From contig NZ_CANLTL010000012.1 in NCBI RefSeq assembly GCF_947494015.1, positions 62,001 through 126,000 on the forward strand: DNA of 64,000 nucleotides, read 5' to 3'. The position numbers and the translations under genes were made by a program. The stretch comes from an uncultured Cellulomonas sp. (GTDB taxonomy: Bacteria; Actinomycetota; Actinomycetes; Actinomycetales; Cellulomonadaceae). Positions 51,067 through 59,700 of the stretch are shown here, one piece after another (positions within the stretch are counted from its first letter, which is position 1; every line of letters begins with the position of its first letter). The notes under the pieces are model-generated. The model made no database searches. It saw nothing but the letters and a program-made list of their open reading frames with translations, and had not been told where the DNA came from.

Positions 51067-52631
51067 AGCTCCCCCTCGGCGGCGGTCTTGGCGGCGGTGT
51101 CGGCGCCCGACACCCCGGTCGCCCCGGTCACGCCCGCGGCCGCGGCGGGCGGTGTGGTCTCGCGGACCAGGGCCAGGACGTCGTCCCGGACCTTCTCCAT
51201 GACGTCCTCGTCGGCCGCCTCGACGTTGAGCCGCAGCAGCGGCTCGGTGTTGGACGCACGCAGGTTGAACCACCACCGCGGGTGGCTGTCCCAGTGGCTC
51301 ACGGTCAGCCCGTCGAGCTCGTCCACCTCGACCGGGCCCGCGCCCTGATGGGTCACGTACGCGTGCACGACACGCTCCCGGGCCGACGCGACGTCGTCGA
51401 CCCGCGAGTTGATCTCACCCGAGGCGGCGTACGGCTGGTAGGCCTCGGCGAGCGCCGACAGCGGGGCGCCCTGCTCGCCCAGGGCGGCCAGCACGTGCAT
51501 GGCCGCGAGCATGCCGGTGTCGGCGAAGAAGAAGTCCCGGAAGTAGTAGTGCGCGCTGTGCTCGCCGCCGAAGACGGCGTCGTGCTCGGCCATCTGCGCC
51601 TTGATGAACGAGTGGCCCACCCGGGTCCGCACGGCGGTCGCCCCGGCCGCGGTGACCAGGTCCGGGACGACCTGGGAGGTGATGAGGTTGTGGATGACGA
51701 CGGACTGGCGACCGGCGGCGCGCTCGCGCTCGATCTCGCGCAGGCCCACCAGCGCCGTGATCGCCGACGGGCTGACCGGGTCGCCGTTCTCGTCGATGAC
51801 GAAGCACCGGTCGGCATCGCCGTCGAAGGCGAGCCCGAGGTCGGCGCCGTGCTCGACGACGGCCGCCTGCAGGTCCCGCAGGTTCTCCGGCTCGAGCGGG
51901 TTGGCCTCGTGGTTGGGGAACGTCCCGTCGAGCTCGAAGTACAGCGGCACGACGTCCAGCGGGAGCCCGGGCAGGCCGGCGGCGGAGCCGAGCACGGCCG
52001 GTGCCGTGTGGCCGCCCATGCCGTTGCCGGCGTCGACCACCACCGTCAGGGGGCGGATCCCGGACAGGTCGACCAGCGACCGCAGGAAGCCGGCGTAGTC
52101 GGCGAGCAGGTCGCGGTCGGTGACCTGCCCGCGATCGGCGGCGGCGACCTCCGGGACGGCGTCGGCGAGGTACCGGCCGGCGAGGTCACGGACCTGCGCG
52201 AGCCCGGTGTCCTGGCCGACCGGGCGCGCGCCCGAGCGGCAGAGCTTGATGCCGTTGTACTCGGCCGGGTTGTGGCTGGCGGTGAACATGGCGCCGGGCA
52301 TGCCGAGCGCGCCGGACGCGTAGTACAGCCCGTCCGTGGAGCACAGCCCGATCCGCACGACGTCGACGCCGCGCGCGGCCAGCCCGTCCGCGAAGGCCCC
52401 GACGAGCTCGGGCCCCGACGGGCGCATGTCGTTGCCGATGACCACGGCCGGCCGGCCGGTGGCGGCCCCGGTGGCACGGGTGGCGTCCGGCAGGACCACC
52501 ACGTCGGCGAACGCGGCGCCGATGGCCCGCGCGATGCGGGCGTCGAGCTGGTCCGGCACCACACCGCGCACGTCGTAGGCCTTGATCAGCGCGGACAGGT
52601 CGACGCAGGCATCCAGGGGGTTCTCAGGCAC
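51063..52631 (-). CDS. manB: Phosphomannomutase/phosphoglucomutase
   Basis: This 522-residue enzyme of the alpha-D-phosphohexomutase family has the phosphoserine loop TASHNPAEYNG, the metal loop DGDADR, the sugar-binding GGEHSAHYYF, and the phosphate-binding RASNTEPLLR. It converts mannose-6-phosphate to mannose-1-phosphate, and possibly glucose phosphates too, for GDP-mannose and cell-wall glycans. The GTG at 52631 (VPENPLDACV) was chosen over one at 52640 because of a GGGTGG site at the right distance. The C-terminal tail after the last motif is about 60 residues of Ala/Thr/Gly. The functional partner manA is at 62754. Confidence 0.92.
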   Translation of the reverse strand: MPENPLDACVDLSALIKAYDVRGVVPDQLDARIARAIGAAFADVVVLPDATRATGAATGRPAVVIGNDMRPSGPELVGAFADGLAARGVDVVRIGLCSTDGLYYASGALGMPGAMFTASHNPAEYNGIKLCRSGARPVGQDTGLAQVRDLAGRYLADAVPEVAAADRGQVTDRDLLADYAGFLRSLVDLSGIRPLTVVVDAGNGMGGHTAPAVLGSAAGLPGLPLDVVPLYFELDGTFPNHEANPLEPENLRDLQAAVVEHGADLGLAFDGDADRCFVIDENGDPVSPSAITALVGLREIERERAAGRQSVVIHNLITSQVVPDLVTAAGATAVRTRVGHSFIKAQMAEHDAVFGGEHSAHYYFRDFFFADTGMLAAMHVLAALGEQGAPLSALAEAYQPYAASGEINSRVDDVASARERVVHAYVTHQGAGPVEVDELDGLTVSHWDSHPRWWFNLRASNTEPLLRLNVEAADEDVMEKVRDDVLALVRETTPPAAAAGVTGATGVSGADTAAKTAAEGEL

Positions 52632-52728
52632 GGGGACCACCCTAGCCAGTGCCCGCGGCGCGGCCCGGCGCCCGGGTGACGGCCCGGGACGCCGTCGCAG
52701 GTGAGCCGCTCGCCGGTCGCCGGTGCGG

Positions 52729-53109
52729 TCAGGCCTTGGCGGCGCTGCCGAGCACCGCGTCCAGCCCCACGGCGGCGCCGTCGGCGGCGAACCACGCCCG
52801 GACCTCGCAGTGGTGGCACGAGACGAACGTGACCGCGGTCCCGTCGGTCAGGGTCATGGCGAGCCGGGTGAGCGACGTGCCGGCGCACCCCGAGCAGCGT
52901 GCGAGGTGGGCCTGGGCCGGTGCCGTGGCCGTCACGATCGACCCGAGCCGGACGGGGGCCGCCTCGGTCCGACGACTGCGGCCCCGCTGGCTGGGGACCG
53001 ACGACGTCGCCCGGGTGCTCGTGCGGGCCGCCGTCACGGCGCCGACCGGGGTCGGGAACGTGGTCGGCAGCGCCGGGGCGTCGTCGTGCTTCGTCTCCGG
53101 CACCCTCAC
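52729..53109 (-). CDS. Small zinc-ribbon protein of unknown function
   Basis: This 126-residue protein has a disordered Thr/Ala/Arg-rich N-terminus and a C-terminal zinc-ribbon (CSGC near residue 72, CHHC near 99). The linking segment is LTRLAMTLTDGTAVTFVSCHHCEVRAWF. The domain resembles small zinc ribbons that bind nucleic acid or protein, but no function is known. The GTG at 53109 begins one base past the DUF3499 stop, so both are made from one message. It is the last gene before a 97-base gap to manB. Confidence 0.75.
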   Translation of the reverse strand: MRVPETKHDDAPALPTTFPTPVGAVTAARTSTRATSSVPSQRGRSRRTEAAPVRLGSIVTATAPAQAHLARCSGCAGTSLTRLAMTLTDGTAVTFVSCHHCEVRAWFAADGAAVGLDAVLGSAAKA

Positions 53110-53110
53110 C

Positions 53111-53467
53111 TCAGGCCCCGTCCCCGCGCAGCACCCGCAGGTGCCCGCGACGGCCGACCTCGGTGGCCTGCACGGGCTCGGGGGCCCGGTGCCGGGGACG
53201 CCCGGCCTCGCGCACGGCGTCGGCGAGCGCGAGCAGGTCGTCCTGGCTGGGACCGGACTGGACGAAGTCGGGCGTCAGTCGCACGACCTCCCACCCCCGC
53301 GGGGCGGTGAGGCGCTCGGCATGATCGGCGCACAGGTCGTACGAGTGCGGCTCGGCGTGGTTGGCGAGCGGCCCCAGGACCGCGGTCTGGTCGGAGTAGA
53401 CGTAGGTCAACGTCGCGACGGCACCGCTGTCGCAGGCGGTGCGCGAGCACTGACGGACCGATCTCAC
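53111..53467 (-). CDS. DUF3499 protein
   Basis: This 118-residue protein matches the actinobacterial DUF3499 family: RQCSRTACDSGAVATLTYVYSDQTAVLGPLANHAEPHSYDLCADHAERLTAPRGWEVVRL. The cysteines in CSRTAC and the LCADH motif form a treble-clef-like metal site. Its function is unknown, but it always lies beside a metallopeptidase-like gene that faces away, as here (Rv3258c/Rv3259 in mycobacteria as I recall). The GTG at 53467 gives the family start (VRSVRQC). Confidence 0.9.
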   Translation of the reverse strand: MRSVRQCSRTACDSGAVATLTYVYSDQTAVLGPLANHAEPHSYDLCADHAERLTAPRGWEVVRLTPDFVQSGPSQDDLLALADAVREAGRPRHRAPEPVQATEVGRRGHLRVLRGDGA

Positions 53468-53589
53468 ACGCGAACGGTACCTGCCCGGCCGCGGACCGCA
53501 GTACCGGCACGCGACGCACGCGCGGGTGATCTCGCCGCCCGCCCGCCACCGGGCCCGGCACCGGACGCGTGCGCCGTTACGCTGCTGCG

Positions 53590-54039
53590 GTGAGCAGAGC
53601 GCCCGCTCCCCGCGAGCCCGTCCGTCCGGCCCGGCGTCGCGACCGCCGCGGCCGGGGCCTGCGCGGTCCGCTCCTGCCGCCGGCGCTGCCGGCGTACCGC
53701 ACCCGGGCCGAGCGGTTCGACGACCTCGTGCTCGCCGCGGTGGAGCGGCTGGAGAAGCGGTGGGCGCGCCAGCTCGACGGCGTGGAGTTCGCGGTCGAGG
53801 ACGTGCCGCCCTCGCAGCCGGCGCCCTGGGAGCACGGTGGTGTCCCGCTGGGTCGGTACTTCCCGGCCGACACCGGCCTGGCCGCCCGGATCGTGGTGTA
53901 CCGGCGTCCGGTGGAGACCCGGGCGGTGGACGCCGAGGAGCTGGAGGACCTGGTGCGGGACGTCGTCGTCGAGCAGGTGGCGCACCTGCTGGCCCGCAGC
54001 CCGGACGAGGTGGACCCCGAGTACTCGGGGGGGCACTAG
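53590..54039 (+). CDS. Zincin-like metallopeptidase-family protein, active site degenerate
   Basis: This 149-residue protein belongs to the small zincin-like family (PF06262-like). The family body runs through FDDLVLAAVERLEKRWARQLDGVEFAVEDVPP, GVPLGRYFPAD and IVVYRRPVETRAV. The HExxH zinc motif expected in its last third reads EQVAH inside VVVEQVAHLLARSPDEVDPEY, so the first His and the catalytic Glu are changed. Peptidase activity is doubtful; it may be a scaffold. The GTG at 53590 is divergent from DUF3499 (122 bases). Confidence 0.8.
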   Translation: MSRAPAPREPVRPARRRDRRGRGLRGPLLPPALPAYRTRAERFDDLVLAAVERLEKRWARQLDGVEFAVEDVPPSQPAPWEHGGVPLGRYFPADTGLAARIVVYRRPVETRAVDAEELEDLVRDVVVEQVAHLLARSPDEVDPEYSGGH

Positions 54040-54050
54040 CCTCGGGTGCG

Positions 54051-54911
54051 ATGAGCCCCACCTCGCGCCCGCCGGTCCGGGTGATCTGCGTGACGTACAA
54101 CCCCGGACCCGAGCTGGACGCCCTCGCCGCCTCGCTCGCCACGGCGACCGCGAGCCCGGTCACCCTCGTCCTGGCCGACAACGGCTCGACCGACGACCGT
54201 CCGGAGCGGGTGGCCGCCGCGCACGGCGGGCAGGTGCTGCGGATCGGCGACAACGTGGGGTACGGCGCGGCCGCCAACCGCGGCGCGCAGGACGCGACCG
54301 AGCCGTGGCTGGTCGTGGTGAACCCCGACATCGTCTGGGCGCCCGGCTCGCTGGACGCGCTCCTGGCCGCCGCCGAGCGGCACCCGACCGGCGGTGCGTT
54401 CGGGCCGGTCCTGCTCAACCTCGACGGGTCGGTGTACCCGTCGGCCCGGGCGCTGCCGTCGCTGACCCAGGGGGTCGGGCACGCGCTGTTCGCGCGGCTG
54501 TGGCCGGGCAACCCCTGGACGCGTGCCTACCAGCGCCGGCAGGAGTCCGCCGAGCGCACCGAGCGCGAGGCGGGCTGGCTGTCCGGCGCCTGCCTGCTGC
54601 TGCGCCGGGAGGCCTTCACGGCGGTCGGCGGCTTCGACCCGGCGTACTTCATGTTCTTCGAGGACGTCGACCTGGGCGAGCGGCTGGGACGCGCCGGCTG
54701 GCGCAGCGTCTACGTGCCGTCGGCGCGGGTGACGCACGTCGGCGGGACCTCCTGGCGGGACCGTCCGGCCCGGATGATCTCCGCGCACCACACCAGCGCC
54801 CGCCGCTACCTGCACCGGCGCTACCACCACCGGTACCAGGCGCCGCTGCGGGCGGCGATCAGCCTGGGCCTGGCGGTGCGCGAGGCCGTGGAGCTGCGCC
54901 GCGCGGGCTGA
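54051..54911 (+). CDS. wbbL: Glycosyltransferase family 2, rhamnosyltransferase-like (WbbL type)
   Basis: This 286-residue enzyme has a GT-A fold with VICVTYNPGPELDAL, the nucleotide-sugar motif LADNGSTDD, VVNPDIVW, and the acceptor or catalytic block SGACLLLRREAFTAVGGFDPAYFMFFEDVDLGERLGRAGW with the catalytic ED pair. The closest type is WbbL, which adds rhamnose to GlcNAc-diphosphoryl-polyprenol in cell-wall linker or polysaccharide synthesis. The C-terminus is basic with many His and Tyr residues (RRYLHRRYHHRY). It starts 11 bases after the zincin-like gene, in one operon. The exact sugar is inferred. Confidence 0.82.
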   Translation: MSPTSRPPVRVICVTYNPGPELDALAASLATATASPVTLVLADNGSTDDRPERVAAAHGGQVLRIGDNVGYGAAANRGAQDATEPWLVVVNPDIVWAPGSLDALLAAAERHPTGGAFGPVLLNLDGSVYPSARALPSLTQGVGHALFARLWPGNPWTRAYQRRQESAERTEREAGWLSGACLLLRREAFTAVGGFDPAYFMFFEDVDLGERLGRAGWRSVYVPSARVTHVGGTSWRDRPARMISAHHTSARRYLHRRYHHRYQAPLRAAISLGLAVREAVELRRAG

Positions 54912-54943
54912 CGCCCGGTCGCGTCAGCGCAGGCCCCAGGCGG

Positions 54944-56746
54944 TCAGGGCAGGCCCAGCCGGTCCGCGCGCCGGACCAGGACGGCGGGCGGTGCCTGCGG
55001 CCCGGGGACGGGGGTCAGGACCGAGAGCAGCTCGTCCGGCCCCTGGCCGGACGTCGCCAGCACCCACCACGCCAGCGTCGCCGGCCCGTCCGCGCCGGTG
55101 GCGGCCTCGTCGGTGCCGTCGCCCTGGTCGGCCGTGCCGGCGTCGGTCTGCGTGCCGCCGTCGGTCTGCGTGTCGTCGCCGCCCCGGGCAGCGGCGTCCG
55201 TGTCGGCGTCCGTGTCGGCGTCCGTATCGGCGTCCGTGTCGGCGTCCGTGTCGGCGTCGTCGCCGGGGGCGCCGGCGGCGGGGCCGCTCAGGTCGTCCAC
55301 GGGCACGACGTCGTCGGGCACGAGCTGGACCGCGGCGACCGGGCGTCCCCGGCCCAGCGTGGCGGCGTCCACGCGCTCGGTGGACCCGGCCGGCACGGTC
55401 ACCCGCTGCTCACCCAGGACCTCGCCGTCGGAGCCCAGCGCCCGCAGCACGCCGCCGGCGGGCCGGACGCCGCCCCCGTCGGCCTCGGCGCCCGGCGGCG
55501 CCACCGATCCGATGACGACCGTGCCGGTGACGCCCGCCGGGATCGCGACGACACCGGCCGCTCCCACCGGGCCGGACGCGACCCAGGCTCGCTCGAGGGT
55601 GGGGATGTCGTCGAGCTCGACGGGTGGACCCTGGCGGGTGAGCACCGCCCCGGCGACGACCGGGGCGTCGGCGTCGACCACCGCCGTGTACGGCCCCGCC
55701 GGCAGCCCGGCCAGGGACACGTCGGTCACCTCCCCCGGACCGAGCTCGACCTCCTCCGCTCCGGCCAGGGTGACCGGCCCGTCGGGGCCGAGCAGGGTCA
55801 GGCCGACGCGGGCCCGCTCGTCCCCGGGCGCGAGCAGCCGGACCTGGGCCGTGTCGCTCGCGCCGGTCTGGCTCGCCGGCACGACCAGCCCGCCGACCAC
55901 CTGGCGGGTCGCGGGTCCGGCCCCCGCGGTCACCAGGTCGGTGCCGGCCGGGGTGAACCCCTGCAGCCGGCTGTCCTGGATGTGCGCGGACACCAGCCCA
56001 CCGGCCGCGCTGACGTGGACCGCGACCCGTCGCTGCTCGGCGGCGATGCCCTCGAGCAGCAACCCGCGCTCCGCACCGGGGGCGACCAGGAACGTCCCGC
56101 CGCCGACCACCTCGACCGGCCCGGTGGGACCCCACACCTCCAGCGACACCTCGGCCGGGGTCCGCCCCGCGTTGGCCACGACCAGCAGCGCGCTGCTGCC
56201 GATCTCGGTGCTGCCGCCGACCAGCCAGATGCTGGCCGAGGGCTGCTGGCAGGACGCCGCCGCGAGCCCGCGCAGGTCGCCCTCGGTGGTGACCGAGGCG
56301 CTGGCGCCGCCCGCCGGTGCCGCCACGTCACCGGCCGGCTCGACCCGCAGGACCGTCGCGCCGTCGACGTCCGCCAGGCCGTCGACCCCCGCCGGTCCGG
56401 CGCCGGGCAGCCGCAGCAGCGGCGAGCCGCCGCCGAGCGGGGACAGGGTCGCGGGCGGGGCCGTCCGGGCGCCCGCCGGCGCCGTGGTGGCGACCCGCTG
56501 CGCGGTCAGGGTGTCCACCGGGGTCGGGTCGAACGCGGCGTCCCCGGCGGCGCTGTCGTCGGGCAGGACGAGCGGCCCCGGGCACACCAGGGTCGTCGCC
56601 GTCGGCGGCACCTGCACCACCGCGCCGGGCGCCGCCGGCACGGGCGGCACGTCCAGCCACGTGCCCGCCACGGCCACGCCGGCGACCACGGCGACGGCGG
56701 CGATGCCACCGGCCAGGCGGGCGATCCGTCCGGTCCGGCGGCTCAT
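54944..56746 (-). CDS. DUF5719 secreted membrane-anchored protein
   Basis: This 600-residue protein has an N-terminal membrane helix (AVAVVAGVAVAGTWL, about residues 15-31). An extracellular region made of repeated Ig-like segments follows (LLVVANAGRTPAEVSLEVWGPTGPV, VRLLAPGDERARVGLTLLGPDGPV). DUF5719 proteins lie beside GT2 genes in actinobacteria, and a role in polysaccharide assembly or export is plausible. A 12-base tandem repeat codes for Asp-Thr-Asp-Ala units near residue 500. Its start overlaps the stop of the giant glycosyltransferase (ATGA). Confidence 0.82.
   Translation of the reverse strand: MSRRTGRIARLAGGIAAVAVVAGVAVAGTWLDVPPVPAAPGAVVQVPPTATTLVCPGPLVLPDDSAAGDAAFDPTPVDTLTAQRVATTAPAGARTAPPATLSPLGGGSPLLRLPGAGPAGVDGLADVDGATVLRVEPAGDVAAPAGGASASVTTEGDLRGLAAASCQQPSASIWLVGGSTEIGSSALLVVANAGRTPAEVSLEVWGPTGPVEVVGGGTFLVAPGAERGLLLEGIAAEQRRVAVHVSAAGGLVSAHIQDSRLQGFTPAGTDLVTAGAGPATRQVVGGLVVPASQTGASDTAQVRLLAPGDERARVGLTLLGPDGPVTLAGAEEVELGPGEVTDVSLAGLPAGPYTAVVDADAPVVAGAVLTRQGPPVELDDIPTLERAWVASGPVGAAGVVAIPAGVTGTVVIGSVAPPGAEADGGGVRPAGGVLRALGSDGEVLGEQRVTVPAGSTERVDAATLGRGRPVAAVQLVPDDVVPVDDLSGPAAGAPGDDADTDADTDADTDADTDADTDAAARGGDDTQTDGGTQTDAGTADQGDGTDEAATGADGPATLAWWVLATSGQGPDELLSVLTPVPGPQAPPAVLVRRADRLGLP
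55198..55257 (-). repeat. Five 12-bp tandem repeats in the DUF5719 gene
   Basis: CCGTGTCGGCGT and near-copies occur five times in plus-strand orientation and encode Asp-Thr-Asp-Ala units in an extracellular acidic linker. Copy-number change keeps the frame. Confidence 0.9.
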
Positions 56747-59700
56747 CGGGCTCCTCCTCGACGACGGCGCAGCGGCAGGGCGAGCAGGACGACCAGGCCG
56801 AGCAGCACGGCCTGGACGACCGACCACACCCGGCGCTCGGTGGTCTCGTACGACACGGTCAGCACGCCGCCCGACCCGCCGACGGCGAACGCCTGCCGCC
56901 AGCCGTCCTCGACCGCGGGCAGCTCGCGTCCGTCCAGCCGGGCCGTCCACCCGGGGGCGGACCGCTCGGCCAGGACGACGGTCCGATCCTCGTCACCGGC
57001 CGGCACGACGCTGCGGACCGACAGGTCCCCGGCGGCCAGCGCGGTGGCCTCGCCGTCCGGGTCGACCAGGCGCGCCCACGAGGTCACCGGGGCCTGGGGT
57101 GCGGGCGCGGGGGCGGCGCCGTCGTCGGCGGCGCCGGTCGCGGACGCGCGGTCCGTCGTCCGTCCGGTGGACGGGACGGCTGGGCGGACGACCCGCCAGA
57201 TCACCCCCGTCTCGCTCTCGGTGATGCGCTCGAGCCCCGCGGTGGCGTCCAGGCGTCCCACGAGCTCCGCGCGCGGCGCCGCACCGGCGTCGCCGGTCGC
57301 CGGCGGGACGAGCACCGCACCCACCGCGAACGCGGCCAGGTCCCCCGAGACGTCGCCCACGGCCCCGGACGCGAGCCGGGCCACCAGCCGCTCGAGGGCC
57401 GTCGTCGCCGGATCCGGGTCGACGGGCCGGGCCGCGGAGACCCGGCCGTCCAGGCCGCGCGCCCGGGCGGCGGCCGAGGTCTCGGTCAGCTGCGGCCCGT
57501 CCCCGCGCAGCACGCCGTAGGTCACCCCGCCGTCGTCCGCGGGCGCCAGGGCGAGCACCCGCGAGCGCGCCTCGGAGGTCTGCGGCTGACGTCCGACGGC
57601 CGGCACGACCGGTCCGGCGAGCGTGGTCACCGCCGGGCCCGTGCCGCCGTCCCCGGTCCGCTCCAGGGCCAGCCACTGCGTGAGCGGGACGAGCGGGGCG
57701 AGCACCGCGAGACCGGTGAGCGCACCGGCCGCGACCTGGCGCCAGCCCCACGCGTGCCGCGCGACCCGCGCCCGGACGCCGTCGGCCCCCAGGACGGCGG
57801 CCGCGAGCAGGCCGAGCATCAGCAAGGACACCCCGGCGCCCGGCCAGCCGCGCACCACCGCACCGTCGACCACGGCGGTCTCGACCCGCGCGGCGAGCAC
57901 GGCGGCGGCGAGCCCGCAGGCGGCGACCAGCCAGCCGGCACGCACACCCCGCGCGACGCCGGGGCCGCGCAGCAGCGCGAGCAGCGCCAGCAGCACCAGG
58001 ACCGCGCCCAGGACCAGCGCGAGCAGCGTCGCCACGTCGGCACCGACCGCGTCGGCCAGTCCGGTCCCGGGCGGCACGGGCCGCCCGAGCAGCGCCTGCC
58101 ACGCGGGCGCAGCGGCGGACGGCACGGGCAGCGCCGGCTCGGCCACCAGCGCACGCCAGCCCCCCGCCGTCCAGCGGGTCACCGCGTCCTGAACCAGCGG
58201 CCCGGCCAGCACCAGCGCGGGCAGGGCGACGAGCAGCAGCCGGCGCCGGCTGCCGCGGGCGGCCAGGGCGACCGCGACCAGGGCCACCAGCCCGGCGGGC
58301 AGCAGCACCGGCGCACCGGCGACGGCGACGGCGAACGCGAGCCCGCCGGCCGCGGCGGCGGTGACCGAGCCCGTGCGGTCGGGGCCGTCCTCGGCGGCAG
58401 GCGTGCCGGGCGGCGGGGGTGGCGGCTCGTCCGGGTCGGGCACGACGAGCGCCGTGGCGCCGCGGGCCACCGGCACGTCGGGGGCCTCGGCGCCCGCCGG
58501 GCCACCTGCGGTGGCCGTCGCGCCGCCCGCCGCCGCGGCGGCGCTGTGCCCGGCCTCCCCGTCCCGGGCCGGGCCGGTCGCGGCACCGACCTCGTCGGCG
58601 TCGTCGTGCGCGGACCGCGCGCCCACCAGTCCGGAGACGACGACGTCGCGTCGCTGCACGCCCAGCGCCCGCGCGACGCCGAGCGCAGCCCAGGGCAGCG
58701 CGGCGTGCGCGAGGACCGCCCCGAGCCGTCCGCCGTCCACGGCGGCGTGCAGGGCCGGTGCCGCCACCCAGACCAGCGCGGCCCACCAGCGCAGCCCGAC
58801 CGCCCGGGTCGCCGCACCCGCGGCGAACCAGGCGCCGGTGCCGGCGAGCAGCAGACCGCCGAGGTAGAGCAGGTCCACGGCGCCCTGGGTCACGCCGCCG
58901 GTCAGGACCGTGACCGGGACCAGCACGGCGAGCAGCGGGTCGGCCGGCGCGGGCCGGCCCAGTCCCCCGTCGACCCACCCGAGGGTGACCGCCCGCCACA
59001 GCGCACCCAGGTCGGCCCCGGCCGGCAGCAGACCGCCACCGGTCAGCGGCCGGCCCCCGACCGCGGCCACCAGGAGCGGACCGAGCGCCACCACGGTGAG
59101 CGCCACCAGCGCCACCAGCAGGGCGCCCAGACCGAACCGCCTGCGGGTGGCCAGCTCGGCGAGCTCGGCCAGCTCGAGCTCGCTCGGCGCCTGCCGCACC
59201 CGGCGCACCTCGCGGCGGGCGAGCAGCCGGTCACGCTCCTCGCGGATCACGTCCCGCCACGACGCCTGCAGGGGTCGCAGCGATCGGCGCGGCAGCCGGC
59301 GTGCGCGCCGGGCGGTGGCGCGCGACCGGGCCATCCGGCCCGGGTTGACGATCGCGACCACCGGGGCCGCGAGCTCGGCCGTCGCCAGCACGGCGTCCTT
59401 GCTCGCGACGCGGTACAGCGACCGCACCACGGCGGCGACCAGGAACGCGACGGTGAGCAGCGGCAGCAGCGGCAGCGGCACCGCCGCGAGCCGGGCGTGC
59501 ACGTGCGCGCGGCGCCGGGTCGCGAACGACCGTCGTGGGTCGGCCGACGGGCCGACGCGCGGGTCGGGTGGCGGGTCGGCGGGCAGGTCGGCCGGCAGGT
59601 CGGCCGGCAGGTCGGCCGGCGCGGTGTCCGGCGGGGCGGCCGACCGGTCCGCCGACAGGTCGGCCGCGGTGGCCGGGGCGTCGTGCGGGTGGGGGTCCTG

